From Paenibacillus sp. OVF10 (GTDB lineage: Bacteria; Bacillota; Bacilli; Paenibacillales; Paenibacillaceae): DNA of 64,000 nucleotides. The number at the start of each line of letters is the position of its first letter. Position 1 is the stretch's first letter. The notes beneath the pieces are model-generated. The model ran no database searches, was not told the DNA's origin, and worked only from the letters and a program-made list of their open reading frames with translations. The stretch lies in contig CP094668.1 of assembly GCA_022836915.1 (NCBI GenBank), forward strand, positions 2,542,001 through 2,606,000, in the 5' to 3' direction. Below are positions 8,697-18,083 of the stretch, piece by piece. The position numbers and the translations under genes were made by a program.

Positions 8697-9617
8697 ATGA
8701 CAGTGCAGGAACACCAAACCGAAGTAAAACAGGGACGAATCGATACAGCTTCGGATGTAATGAAGAAGAGGAAAGAGGGAGCAAACGCTCCGGTGGCCTT
8801 AATTACAGGTACATCCAGTGGTTTTGGCATGCTTACCGCAATCACCCTTGCCAAGCAGGGATATCGCGTTGTTGCTACCATGCGTGATCTGAGTCGAAGA
8901 GAAGAATTGGTGAAGCTCGCTGAACAGGCGGGGGTAGCTGAACGTATGCAGTATGTGCAACTGGACGTGACCGATGCTGAATCGGTGGACAAAGCTGTGG
9001 GGACTGCACTTCTTAATAATGGCCGAATTGACATACTGGTGAACAATGCAGGATTTGCAGTTGGCGGGTTCATTGAGGAAGTATCGATGGAGGAGTGGCG
9101 GCGCCAGATGGATACGAATCTGTTTGGATTAATCGCTGTGACACGTGCGGTCCTGCCTGTGATGCGTGAGCAGAAGCAGGGGTTAATTGTTAACTTGTCC
9201 AGCGTCAGCGGGTTATCCGGTTTTCCAGGATATGCTCCGTATGCTGCCTCCAAATTCGCTGTGGAGGGATTCACGGAAAGCCTGCGGCATGAGATGTCTT
9301 CGTTCGGCGTTCGTGTGGTATTAGTTGAACCCGGCGCTTATCGTACGCCGATCTGGAATAAAGGTTTGGGTGAGATTCACCGCAGCGAGGACTCCCCGTA
9401 TAAGCATAAGCTGGATGCGGTTCTTCGTTATTCCCAACTTGCAAGCGAGACGGCACCTGATCCACAGGAGGTTGCTGATCTGATCGGCCGAATTGCCCGG
9501 ATGCGTGCACCAAGGCTTCGATATGCTTTGGGAAAAGGTTCGCGTGTGCTCATCATAGGCAAAGCCGTGTTACCCTGGAAGTGGCTGGAGTGGATCATTG
9601 CCCGTGGATTAAAATAG
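8697..9617 (+). CDS. Short-chain dehydrogenase/reductase (classical SDR)
   Basis: ATG at 8697 follows a GGAGGAAGG ribosome site. The first 30 residues are a charged extension before the Rossmann motif TGTSSGFG; then NNAGFAVGG, the Ser region NLSSVSG and YAASK, so the classical Ser-Tyr-Lys active site is complete. The protein has 306 residues, with a C-terminal segment rich in Trp and Leu (VLPWKWLEWIIARGLK) that may touch the membrane. It lies 36 bases after the ligase gene and is probably co-transcribed. It could act as a second reductase of the cluster; its substrate is unknown. Confidence 0.86.
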   Translation: MTVQEHQTEVKQGRIDTASDVMKKRKEGANAPVALITGTSSGFGMLTAITLAKQGYRVVATMRDLSRREELVKLAEQAGVAERMQYVQLDVTDAESVDKAVGTALLNNGRIDILVNNAGFAVGGFIEEVSMEEWRRQMDTNLFGLIAVTRAVLPVMREQKQGLIVNLSSVSGLSGFPGYAPYAASKFAVEGFTESLRHEMSSFGVRVVLVEPGAYRTPIWNKGLGEIHRSEDSPYKHKLDAVLRYSQLASETAPDPQEVADLIGRIARMRAPRLRYALGKGSRVLIIGKAVLPWKWLEWIIARGLK

Positions 9618-9668
9618 AGATAAGGTACGATTCACGATTGCAGAATTTCCGAAAGGGAGGGGTTAGCC

Positions 9669-9815
9669 ATATTCGAATTCATCGTCATTATTTTACTTCT
9701 TGCGATTGTGGGTCTGCTCTTTCATATCAATAGCAAGCTGCCAGCGCGTGACCGGGTGAAGGAAGCAATGGAACGTGATCGGAATCAGAAACATAATCAG
9801 GATGCTCCAAATTAA
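9669..9815 (+). CDS. Small single-span membrane protein, start uncertain
   Basis: A 48-codon frame begins with FEFIVIILLLAIVGLLFHI, one clear transmembrane segment, followed by a charged hydrophilic tail (KLPARDRVKEAMERDRNQ). A GGGAGGGG ribosome site at 9655-9662 is well placed for a start at 9669, but the codon there is ATA; no ATG, GTG or TTG fits. Either a rare start is used or a base is wrong. It lies between the dehydrogenase and PfpI genes in the same direction. Confidence 0.5.
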   Translation: MFEFIVIILLLAIVGLLFHINSKLPARDRVKEAMERDRNQKHNQDAPN

Positions 9816-9831
9816 AACGCGGAGGTTACTA

Positions 9832-10413
9832 ATGAAAATTGCATTCGTTTTGTTTGATGGACTGACTTTCCTTGATTTTGCAGGGTTTTATGATGTGATC
9901 AATCGGTTGAATTTCTTTGAACCTACCAAAGGAACGACGTGGGAAACCTGTGCAATGACAGATCAGGTCACGGATGAGTCTGGTCTAACGTTGAAAGTGG
10001 ATCGAGTGAAGCCAGACCTGTCGGAATATGATCTCGTGTTTATCCCCGGGGGCATGGGAACGCGCAAGCTTCGATATGACGAGGCATTTGTAGGTTGGCT
10101 GAGACAGGCTGCGTCTGTACCTTTGAAGGTTTCGGTGTGCACAGGATCTCTGCTGCTGGGTGCAGCTGGTTTTTTATCCGGTAAAAAAGCAACAACACAT
10201 CCCTATGCATATGATTTGCTTCAGTCGTATGTCGATGAGGTGATTCAGAAGCGGATTGTAAAAGATGGAAATGTAATTACGGCTGGTGGAGTAGCCACGT
10301 CCATTGATCTGGGGATTTATGTTGTTGGGTTGCTTGCAGGACAGGAAGCGGCAGCGAATGTAAAACTTCAGATCGATTATCCTTATGAAATGCAGGGAGT
10401 GGTCGAAGAATGA
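9832..10413 (+). CDS. DJ-1/PfpI family protein
   Basis: ATG at 9832 with GGAGG 6 bases upstream (a longer in-frame start at 9775 has no ribosome site and overlaps the small gene). The 193-residue protein has the DJ-1 fold: FVLFDGLTFLDFAG at the N-terminus, VFIPGGMGTR, and the nucleophile elbow VSVCTGSLLLGAAG with its conserved Cys, then ATTHPYA. Members are glyoxalases, chaperones, isonitrile hydratases or amidase-like proteins. The HPYA segment and an N-terminal Asp are reminiscent of the isonitrile hydratase/AraC-associated branch, but this is not decisive. Its end overlaps the following GNAT start. Confidence 0.85.
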   Translation: MKIAFVLFDGLTFLDFAGFYDVINRLNFFEPTKGTTWETCAMTDQVTDESGLTLKVDRVKPDLSEYDLVFIPGGMGTRKLRYDEAFVGWLRQAASVPLKVSVCTGSLLLGAAGFLSGKKATTHPYAYDLLQSYVDEVIQKRIVKDGNVITAGGVATSIDLGIYVVGLLAGQEAAANVKLQIDYPYEMQGVVEE

Positions 10414-10987
10414 ACGAAGATCGAAAGCAAGAGACATATATCATTCGCAATATTCAGCGGGATGAAGCAGACATTTACTGGCCTTTGCGACTGGAAGCAC
10501 TGAAAACACATCCTGAAGCCTTTGGGGCTTCGTTCGAGTTGTCCATTCAACTCCCCATGAGTGAAGTGCAGGAGCGCATACATAATGAACCGGATGATTA
10601 TATTCTGGGCGCATATACAGAAGAAGGAACTTTGGCGGGAATGATGGGTTTCAAAGGGAACACGGCCTGAAACTCAGGCACAAAGGCATGATCTGGGGCG
10701 TCTATGTTGCTCCGCCATATCGGGGAAGTGGGCTGGCTTCGCGCTTGCTCCGCGAGGTGCTGGATCGGGGAAGACATCTGGAAGGTATCAAGCAGATTAA
10801 TCTGAGTGTAGTGACAACAAATGAATCAGCCCGACGTTTATATGAGCGATATGGATTTGAAGTTTATGGAATCGAGCGTAACGCATTGGAAGTCTGCGGT
10901 CAGGGATATGATGAGGCGCATATGAATTACTTTTATACAGAGCCCTCAAGATTGGATGATGATATCACCACAGGAGGAGTCCGATGA
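10410..10987 (+). CDS. GNAT N-acetyltransferase (one frame break)
   Basis: Begins at an ATG overlapping the PfpI stop (ATGA). The first frame covers the N-terminal helix and beta strands to GMMGFK; the second carries the acetyl-CoA loop region VAPPYRGSGLASRLL and NESARRLYERYGFEVYG. The break is in CAAAGGGAAC at 10652-10657; one added base gives FKREHGLKLRHKGMIWGVYV and a 192-residue protein. Closest to ribosomal-protein-type or general GNATs; the substrate is unknown. It overlaps the next gene by ATGA, so the PfpI, GNAT and kinase-like genes form one unit. Confidence 0.82.
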
Positions 10988-11867
10988 CAGATCATGTTGA
11001 ACTTGAGATCGATGGTGTTTCCTTTGTCTTAAAAGAGTCTCATTCTTTCGATTGGTTACAGCCCTTGGGTACGGTCTTTCGCGTATTCGATCAGCAAGAT
11101 TCAGGGAATCTCTCCTTCGGTATTGTGCAAAAGGATGGAAAGAGATTGTTTGTTAAGTATGCGGGAGCACATACAATTCATGCGAATCATACGGGAAGTC
11201 CCCGGAAGCCATTCGTAATCTGAAATCATCTGTTTCCGTTTACGAAGATTTGGCGCATGACACGTTGATTCGACTAACGGATCATTTTGCAACGGATGAG
11301 GGTTATGCCTGTGTATTCGATTGGGTGGATGGGGAGTGTCTGCACTCCCACTGGTATTTTCCGCCTCCTGCCAAGTATGAAGATCCGCGTTCGCCCTATT
11401 ATCGGTTCAGACAGCTTCCAGTGGAGACACGCATTCGGGCGATGGAACAGATTCTGGATTTTCATATCGAGGTGGAACGAAGAGGTTATGTGGCTGTTGA
11501 TCTGTATGATGGCAGTCTGATCTATGATTTTGACAGAAACTTTATGAAAATTTGTGATATCGACTTGTATCGGAAGGGCTCTTTTACCAATACCATGGGG
11601 CGTATGTGGGGATCTTCCCGCTTTATGTCTCCCGAAGAGTTTGAGCTAGGCGCGCCCATAGATGTGGTTACCAATGTATTCAACATGGGGGCAATGGGGT
11701 TTGGTTTGCTTGGCGGGGAGAAAGATCGTTCCTATGAGAGATGGGATGCCGGAGAAGCATTGTATCAGGTTGTGATACGTGCAGTCAGTGCTGATCGGTC
11801 CCAGCGGTACGCAACGATTGTGGAACTTGGTGAGGCTTGGAAACAAGCTGCCATGCAAGGTAAATGA
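10984..11867 (+). CDS. Serine/threonine kinase-like (APH/protein kinase fold) protein (one frame break)
   Basis: The N-terminal frame has a kinase-like first lobe with LFVKYAGA (candidate ATP-binding lysine). The second frame has VAVDLYDGSLIYDF and KICDIDLY, which align with the catalytic loop and the metal-binding DxD of the protein kinase/aminoglycoside phosphotransferase fold, then RMWGSSRFMSPEEF, resembling an activation or substrate segment. The break is at CCCCGGAAGCC near 11204; one added G restores SPREAIRNLKSSVSVYEDL and about 294 residues. The classical HRD triad is altered (AVD), so activity is uncertain. It starts inside the GNAT stop. Confidence 0.75.
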
Positions 11868-11958
11868 GTGGATCGGTGTAATTTTCGCAAATATGCAAAA
11901 TCCATTCGTATGTGTGTGTGAAATCCCGTATAATGGAAATTATTAAGGGGTGCAGACG

Positions 11959-12327
11959 ATGTGCAGATATGCCATGTCAGGACCATATAAAGACATCTAT
12001 GCATGTTTCAATTGTCGCAAATCATTTAAACAAGTTTCCAGACATGACCTAAGCCCTGAGGTGGTGGCACAACTTGAATATAAATGCCCGCAATGTGCCA
12101 CGTCCATGGTTAGCATGGGACAGGATTTCCAGGCACCCAAGCAAAATGATACCAAACAATGGACCAAAGTGATGATGTTGTATCGTCATGGTTATACCTA
12201 TCATAATTGCGGGTGCGGGGCTGGATATCGCCCAGCTGATTTACGTGAATTATCCGATTTTCTGGAGCAGCAGGAAGCTGGTAAAGGCAGTGTAGGCAAA
12301 CGATTATTGCAAAGGTTAACTTCATAG
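11959..12327 (+). CDS. Zinc-ribbon protein of unknown function
   Basis: ATG at 11959, 8 bases after AAGGGG; an in-frame GTG at 11950 is less likely. The 122-residue protein has two CxxC pairs, CFNC and CPQC, about 30 residues apart, forming a likely zinc ribbon, and a further CGCG motif downstream (HNCGCGAGYRP). The C-terminal half is helical and basic. No enzymatic motif is seen. Zinc-ribbon proteins of this size often bind nucleic acid or a protein partner, which is only a suggestion here. Confidence 0.75.
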   Translation: MCRYAMSGPYKDIYACFNCRKSFKQVSRHDLSPEVVAQLEYKCPQCATSMVSMGQDFQAPKQNDTKQWTKVMMLYRHGYTYHNCGCGAGYRPADLRELSDFLEQQEAGKGSVGKRLLQRLTS

Positions 12328-12329
12328 TT

Positions 12330-13046
12330 ATGGTTCCAAAATCCAACCTGTCGTCTATGGAAATGTTGAAAATACAGGTGAGCACGTTGTATACAATCAA
12401 TGAGCAGCAGCGTCTATTAAGCATTAACGAGCCGGGTGGTGGGCAGGCTCCAGCCATTTTTATTGGCATGACTTCTGCCGGTTCACTGATCTATTATCAT
12501 GAGCAGTTACCGCCGGATCTAATGAATGAGTTGGGTAAGGATTTCGAGCTTCCGTTGGATATTCCAAAACTGATTCGCAAGGTGGAAACCTTTGAGCCAG
12601 TTAACCGTGTGTGGATGGGACCTGCCTATGCTTTTCCTGAGTTATCTCACGAGTGGAATCAGAAGGTTCAGTTGATTGGTGAGGAGCAGCGTTATTTGCT
12701 GGCAGAGCATTTCCCTGAATTAACAGATCACTTGCATGAAAAATGGCCTGTTGCCGCTTATGTTATTGGTGAATCTGCTGTGGCAGTGTGCTGCTCCGCA
12801 AGGCTCTCCGATTATGGGGCGGAAGCGAGTCTATATACGGCACCCGGTTATAGAGGACATGGATATGCAGCAGAGACGGTAAAATGCTGGCAGTATTATG
12901 TCAAGGAGCGTGGACGCATGCCAATCTATAGTACATCTTGGGATAATCTCGCTTCACAGCAAGTTGCCCATAAACTGGGATTAATTCAGTTCGGTGTGGA
13001 TTTCAGTATCACAACTGTGGAGTTGAGGAAAGGCTGTGATGTCTGA
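12330..13046 (+). CDS. GNAT-family acetyltransferase, two-domain type
   Basis: Frame open from an ATG at 12330; an internal ATG at 12360 (MEMLKIQVS) is an equally good start and neither has a strong ribosome site. About 230-238 residues. The C-terminal half carries the GNAT fold: VAVCCSARLSDYGAEASLYT, then the acetyl-CoA loop PGYRGHGYAAETVKCW and SWDNLASQQVAHKLGL. The N-terminal half (PPDLMNELGKDFELP, then GPAYAFPE) is typical of the longer Firmicute proteins of this type. The stop overlaps the next GNAT start by ATGA. Confidence 0.8.
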   Translation: MVPKSNLSSMEMLKIQVSTLYTINEQQRLLSINEPGGGQAPAIFIGMTSAGSLIYYHEQLPPDLMNELGKDFELPLDIPKLIRKVETFEPVNRVWMGPAYAFPELSHEWNQKVQLIGEEQRYLLAEHFPELTDHLHEKWPVAAYVIGESAVAVCCSARLSDYGAEASLYTAPGYRGHGYAAETVKCWQYYVKERGRMPIYSTSWDNLASQQVAHKLGLIQFGVDFSITTVELRKGCDV

Positions 13047-13515
13047 TGATCCGCACTTTCGTACAAAAGGATCTGCAGTATGTCATTGAAGCGCATATCC
13101 GAATCTATCGAAACGAGTATAATTATGATCATAGCTTTGCTGAATTTATCACGAATGCGGTGAATTCGTTTGGACTGACGGGTAATCACTTGAGGGAGAT
13201 GTTGTGGATCGTTGAGTTGAATCAGTCAGCTTCCGGCTCCATAGGTCTTACTCAGGTGAATGAGAATACGGCTCAACTGCGCTGGTTTCTGATCGAACCG
13301 GAAGCACGTGGTGCAGGATGGGGCAGGAAGCTTATCGAACAGGCAGTTTTTTTGCAAAAGAAAAAGGCTACACATCCGTGATCCTGTGGACCAATGAGTC
13401 TTTGATCGGCGCGCGTAGATTATATCAATCTGTGGGCTTTGAAGTGAAGGAAGTCCGCAAGCAGAAGTTGTCTGGTCAGGAGCTTACCGAAGAACAATGG
13501 GAACTTGTTCTGTAG
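13046..13515 (+). CDS. GNAT-family acetyltransferase (one frame break)
   Basis: The first frame ends with RWFLIEPEARGAGWGRKLIEQAV, the acetyl-CoA-binding R/QxxGxG/A segment; the second continues AKEKGYTSVILWTNE and ARRLYQSVGFEVKEVRKQ, the end of the GNAT fold. The break is in the T run 13347-13353; eight Ts give EQAVFFAKEKGYTS and a 156-residue protein. The N-terminus (YVIEAHIRIYRNEY) resembles MarR-associated GNATs. It is translationally coupled to the upstream GNAT. Substrate unknown. Confidence 0.8.
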
Positions 13516-13580
13516 TTGGCCGAGGGCTTGAGCATGAAAGCTGCATATTGCGTTAACTCGTTGTTGAAAGGAGTGTTACA

Positions 13581-13955
13581 GTGAATCGCAGAAGACTGAT
13601 TCTGGGTTTGTTATCCGTATGCACAGCATTGATGGTAGTAGCATGTTCGACTCGGACAGAAGACCAAGCATTATCAGCAACCATTGAAAGCAAGTTGCAG
13701 CAGATGGTTAGCGACCCTGTCCTCCTGACCAGCAGTAATCCCAATGATTATATTGCTGGTAACCGGGAGGCTTACGAGGACATCCTGAGTACGGGTGAGG
13801 CGGGACTGTTTCTCCTGTTACAGCAGCTCGAATCCAGTCCGGATAACGGTCTCAAGGAATGGATCATGGCTCAGGCCAGTACTGAACTGCTTGGAGAGCA
13901 TAACCCCGTAGAGGGTGGCATAGTGGCAAGGACTGGCTCAGGCAGTATAAAATGA
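13581..13955 (+). CDS. Small predicted lipoprotein
   Basis: GTG start at 13581 after GAAAGGAG. The N-terminus NRRRLILGLLSVCTALMVVACS is a lipoprotein signal with lipobox VVAC, so the mature protein would be anchored to the outer face of the membrane. The mature part (about 102 residues) is acidic, ends in a Gly/Ser tail and has no recognised domain; the NRE.YEDIL and LLQQLESSPDNGLKEWIMAQAS segments suggest a small helical repeat (HEAT-like) fold. Function unknown. Confidence 0.72.
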   Translation: MNRRRLILGLLSVCTALMVVACSTRTEDQALSATIESKLQQMVSDPVLLTSSNPNDYIAGNREAYEDILSTGEAGLFLLLQQLESSPDNGLKEWIMAQASTELLGEHNPVEGGIVARTGSGSIK

Positions 13956-14082
13956 ACATAGAATAATGGTTCATCATCCATAGTGTGTGATGAGCCGGAA
14001 GTACAAACCTCACCTCCAGTCAGCATGAGCAGCATTGAGAGGTTCTTGGAACCCGAAAGAATACATTATAGAGGTGAAATCC

Positions 14083-14864
14083 TTGACTAAAAAAATTGCT
14101 TTTTTGATTCAGGCATCGGTGGTTTGACCGTTTTGCATCAGGCATTACAACAGTTTCCGGAAGAAAAATTTCTGTATTATGCGGATACTTTACATGTCCC
14201 GTATGGAACCAAGTCTGCGGATGAGGTTAGAGGACATATTTTTGATTGTGTGGAAGCCATCGTTCAGGAGGATGTCCAGGCAATCGTGATTGCTTGTAAT
14301 ACAGCAACAAGTCTGGCTGTGAAGTATCTGCGCGCCAAGTACGATATCCCGATCATTGGCATGGAGCCTGCGGTGAAACCAGCCGTGGAGATGAATCGTG
14401 ATAGTGGTAAGAGAGTGCTTGTATTTGCCACGGCCCTCACCTTGAGCCAAACCAAGTATAACGAACTGGTATCGCGTGTTGATGATCACCACAGTGTGGA
14501 TTCCATTGCGCTGCCGGAACTAGTGGAGTGGTGTGAACAGCTGGATTTTGATCCGGGCAAAATCGCTGATTATTTCCGGTTCAAGCTGGCAGATCTCGAT
14601 CTTCATATGTATGGCACAGTGGTGCTTGGTTGCACGCATTATCCATACTATACGTCCATTCTGCGCACGGTTCTGCCAGATCATATACAGATTATTGATG
14701 GCAGTACAGGTACGGTAAACCATCTGAAGCAACGGCTTGGACTGGTGGCTCAGCGTGGAGACAGAACAGGGGAACAGGTCACTTTCCTCAGTTCATCAGG
14801 CCGACCGGAAGAGCAGGAGAAGATGTCCAGTGCACTCCAATATCTTAAGAAGAACTCCATGTAG
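14083..14864 (+). CDS. murI: Glutamate racemase (one frame break)
   Basis: TTG start at 14083 with GAGGTG upstream. Restoring one T in the run 14100-14105 links the opening TKKIAFFDSGIGGLTV to the rest, giving 260 residues. Both catalytic cysteines are present, in IACNTAT and GCTHYP, as well as the DSGIGG substrate loop and YADT(L)HVPYG. The enzyme converts L-glutamate to D-glutamate for peptidoglycan. Because it is normally essential, a real frameshift is unlikely. The phosphatase gene follows 24 bases later. Confidence 0.92.
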
Positions 14865-14888
14865 GTTACACCATAGGAGGTGATAGCT

Positions 14889-15439
14889 ATGCAGTCCATT
14901 TATCTTATCCGTCACGCCAAGGCCACAGGGCAGGAACCCCATGCAGAGCTTACAGATGAAGGGATCAGGCAGGCCGAAAAACTTGCAGATATCCTGGCTC
15001 ATCATTCCATAACGTATATTGTCTCCAGTCCATGGAAAAGGGCCGTTCAGACCGCTATGCCACTGGGCATAGCAACGTTGCAACATATACATACGGATGA
15101 ACGTCTCCAGGAGAGGATACTTAGCTCTCTTGATCTGCCAAACTGGATGGATGTACTGAAACGTACATACGATGATGTGGATTGGGTGGAAGAAGGCGGG
15201 GAATCTTCGAGAAACGCGGCTGCAAGGGGCTGGCACTACTGGAAGAGTTGTGGAGCAGACCGGAACAGCACGGGGCCGTGGTTACACATGGGAACTTGTT
15301 ATCACTGCTTATTCGTGAGTATGAACCATCCTTTGGTTATGAAGAGTGGACCAAACTGTCTAACCCGGATGTGTATGTGCTGGAGCGACAACGACCAGAT
15401 GCAGGGCTATCCACCATTCGCAGAATCTGGACAGATTAA
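14889..15439 (+). CDS. Histidine phosphatase family protein (one frame break)
   Basis: ATG at 14889 after GGAGGTGAT. The N-terminus IYLIRHAKATG carries the RHxx phosphohistidine motif of the phosphoglycerate-mutase-like superfamily; SSPWKRAVQTA holds the second Arg; VVTHGNLLSLL holds the second catalytic His. The break is in the GGGG run at 15226-15229; with one more G the protein is 183 residues. Such proteins act on small phosphoesters; the exact substrate is not predictable. It is probably co-transcribed with murI. Confidence 0.83.
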
Positions 15440-15447
15440 ACAGCAAA

Positions 15448-15492
15448 AGAGTGCTCCAGCGATATTACATCAGCCAGAACACTCTTTTCGTT
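15448..15492. terminator. Convergent terminator between phosphatase and DUF423 genes
   Basis: AAAAGAGTG and CACTCTTTT form a 9-bp stem around a loop of about 25 bases, with T runs on both strands, suiting the two converging genes. Confidence 0.6.
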
Positions 15493-15508
15493 TATCCACG
15501 GGGCATAT

Positions 15509-15871
15509 TTACAATGCGGCAATCATGATCATAACCCATCCAGCCAAAAATGCGACTCCACCAAGTGGGGTAATGGCTCCCAATTTGCGAACACCCGTTA
15601 CACTTAAAGTGTACAGGCTGCCGGAGAACAGGATGATTCCGGCGAACATCAGCCACCCGGCAAGCATGACGAGTGAAGAGGATTCAAGACGGTCTGCCAG
15701 CAGTCCGATCAGGATGATGCCAAGTCCATGGATGAGGTGATATTGAACACCGGTTTCATAGATTTTGATCATGTCAGCGGATAGTTTGCGCTTGAGCGCG
15801 TGTGCACCAAAAGCACCCAAAGCAACAGCCAGGAACATCATAATACTGCCGAGTATAATCAGGGTTTGCAA
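15509..15871 (-). CDS. DUF423 family membrane protein (YwdK-like)
   Basis: Intact 120-residue protein with four predicted membrane helices: IILGSIMMFLAVALGAFGAHAL, then HLIHGLGIILIGLLA, VMLAGWLMFAGIILFSGSLY and GGVAFLAGWVMIMIAAL. The GAFGAHALK motif and the central YHLIH motif are family hallmarks. The function of this widespread family is not known. The start is at an ATG preceded by an AGGAGAG ribosome site. It is convergent with the phosphatase gene and sits downstream of coaA on the same strand. Confidence 0.88.
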   Translation of the reverse strand: MQTLIILGSIMMFLAVALGAFGAHALKRKLSADMIKIYETGVQYHLIHGLGIILIGLLADRLESSSLVMLAGWLMFAGIILFSGSLYTLSVTGVRKLGAITPLGGVAFLAGWVMIMIAAL

Positions 15872-15935
15872 TGTGTTTTTCTCTCCTTTTAAGGGTAATT
15901 AGATATAACATCAAAGTGTACTGCACGAGTATTGT

Positions 15936-16864
15936 CTACAGTTTGCGCAATTGAATCTGTCCAATGGAGTGATCGGCTTCCTTTTTCAGAATCAGTCTGG
16001 CACGCCCTTTGGTTGGCAAAATGTTTTCATGCAGGTTTTTGGCATTGATATCCTGCCAGATCTGGTTGGCCGTACGCACGGTTTCTTCTTCATCGATATT
16101 GGCAAATCGTTGATGGAAAAAGGAATCCGTGTTCTGGAACGCTGTATTGCGGAGCAGCTTGAAACGCTCAACGTACCAGTGTCGTATATGCTCTTCTTCT
16201 GCATCAATGTAGATGGAAAAATCGAAGAAATCACTAACCAGCAAAGGTGTTTCCTTTTTGATCTGAAGTACATTGATGCCTTCAATGATGAGAATATCCG
16301 GTTGACAGATCTGCTTCTCTTCCCCTTGAATGACATCGTAGGCGAGGTGAGAGTATACGGGTGCTTTCACTTCGGGTTTGCCTGATTTTACATCACCCAT
16401 GAACTGAATCAGGGATTTGATATCATAACTTTCCGGGAATCCCTTGCGGTTCATGATGCCCTTCTCTTGCAGCACCGCATTGGGATATAAGAAACCGTCG
16501 GTTGTGACAAGGTCAACCTTCGGGCTGTTCTTACCTCTGGCGAGCAGTGCCTGGAGCAAGCGGGCCGCTGTACTTTTGCCCACGGCAACACTTCCCCGAT
16601 TCCAATGATGTAGGGGGTGGGGAGAGCTTCTTTTTTCATAAAGGAGGCCGTCAGTCGATTCAGCTCTCGTGAAACTCTTGCATATAGGTCAATAAAGTGG
16701 GTAAGAGGCAAATATATATCTTCGACTTCTTGAATCGATACCTCTTCATTCAATCCCTTTAACTGTTCTAATTCGGCTTCCGTCAGTGGAAGAGTGGTCT
16801 GATGTTCTTTAAGTTCAGCCCATTCCTTGCGGTTAAACTCGATGTAAGGAGAGTATAAATTCAT
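15936..16864 (-). CDS. coaA: Type I pantothenate kinase (one frame break)
   Basis: The N-terminal frame ([15 protein letters not shown]... LPTPYIIGI) and C-terminal frame ([15 protein letters not shown]... ) join into one protein of about 310 residues when one C is added to the run 16594-16597, restoring the P-loop [10 protein letters not shown]. Further family features are [18 protein letters not shown] and [12 protein letters not shown]. The enzyme phosphorylates pantothenate in the first committed step of coenzyme A synthesis and is feedback-regulated by CoA in known members. The start ATG is at 16862-16864. Confidence 0.92.
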
Positions 16865-17058
16865 GAGATCCCGCTTTCTGTATGTAATATAATTGTGGAC
16901 ACAACCTTTAGTGTATCAAATTTCAGGAAACTGACAACACCTTTACATTGTGCATTTCATAATGCCTTTCGTCAAAATGGAGCGAAAACCAACTTATAGG
17001 AAAGTTTAACCCAATTTATGTTAAAGTCAACGTATACCATGCGGAAGGGTGACAGCAC

Positions 17059-17846
17059 ATGATCGTATATGAGAGAGAGCATGATTTTGTTTTGACCGCA
17101 CAGCATGAGCATGGATTAGTAGCCGGAGAGATGGCTTCCCACTGGAAAAATGAATTATTAGCCGATGCTGCGCATCGGGATGAATTGATTCTAGCGGCCA
17201 AGGAACATGACCGTGGCTGGATTGAACTGGATTCATCTCCATTCTGGAATGATTACAGTCAATCGCCGTATTCGTTTCGTGATTTTCCATTGCGTCCGCG
17301 TTTTGTATTCTACCATAAAGGGATTGAAGAAGTCCGTCAGAAAAACCTCTACGCCGGATTATTGTGTAGCTTGATGTATACGGAACTGTTTCAGAAAAAT
17401 CTGGGGGCCAATGCTCAGGATGATGATGACATCCGAGATTATCTGCAACAAGAACACGAACGTCAGCTGGATTGGGAGAAACAGCTTGGTGGTGATGCTG
17501 AAGCACTGAAACAGAGGTTGCAAAGTGATGTGGAGATCATGCTTTTCTGTGATCAGCTCAGTTTGTTTCTCTGTATGGAGGAACCTGGAACACCTGCTGT
17601 GCGTTATGATTTTTTTGCAGAAGGGCTCAGTTGTACGTTTGATGCCTGTTCCAGACAACCAATTCAGGCAGAGTGGTTATCCAATGAAAAAGTAGGCCTG
17701 TCTTTTTCCCGTTTGATGAGGACTTTACGGTCGTTTTGCCTTATAAATCGGTGCCAAAGGCAAGTATCCGCAAATTTGGTATGCAACAGGCTTATCGCCG
17801 GGCTGAATGGAAGGAACGCCGGGTGTTGATTACGGAATTGAACTGA
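17059..17846 (+). CDS. DUF3891 family protein (one frame break)
   Basis: ATG at 17059 (MIVYEREHDFVLTAQHEHG), the typical opening of the family, including the conserved His residues QHEHG and KEHDRGWIELD. Late in the gene the frame breaks in a T run at 17703-17707; adding one T gives GLSFFPFDEDFTVVLPYKSV and a stop at 17844-17846, total about 262 residues. The histidine and aspartate pattern suggests an HD-like metal site, but no activity is known to me. It stands alone, followed by a weak hairpin. Confidence 0.78.
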
Positions 17847-17897
17847 GAACTGGAAACTCCAAGCTTGAGTACAGAGCAGCATAGAATATCACAAAAC

Positions 17898-17940
17898 AGG
17901 CGGGCTTCTATGTACAGGTGTACAGGGCGTCCGCCTTTCG
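17898..17940 (+). terminator. Possible terminator after DUF3891 gene
   Basis: AGGCGG and CCGCCT pair across a loop of about 27 bases, followed by TTTCG. The U-tract is weak. Confidence 0.45.
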
Positions 17941-18083
17941 TATGCATATATATCATCATAGACTATACTGTGAGACCTGTGAAAATACCAATGAATCAGA
18001 GTGGGAATAAAGAAGGAAAACACAGGTTATTCCCAGAAATGTTAGTGTACAGCAGAGAAGCGCATGTTAGCAGGAGGACGAAT

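Noticed and set aside
8588..9274. 228-codon minus-strand frame opposite the short-chain dehydrogenase
   Set aside because: Shadow of the dehydrogenase codons; the plus-strand product has a full SDR active site.
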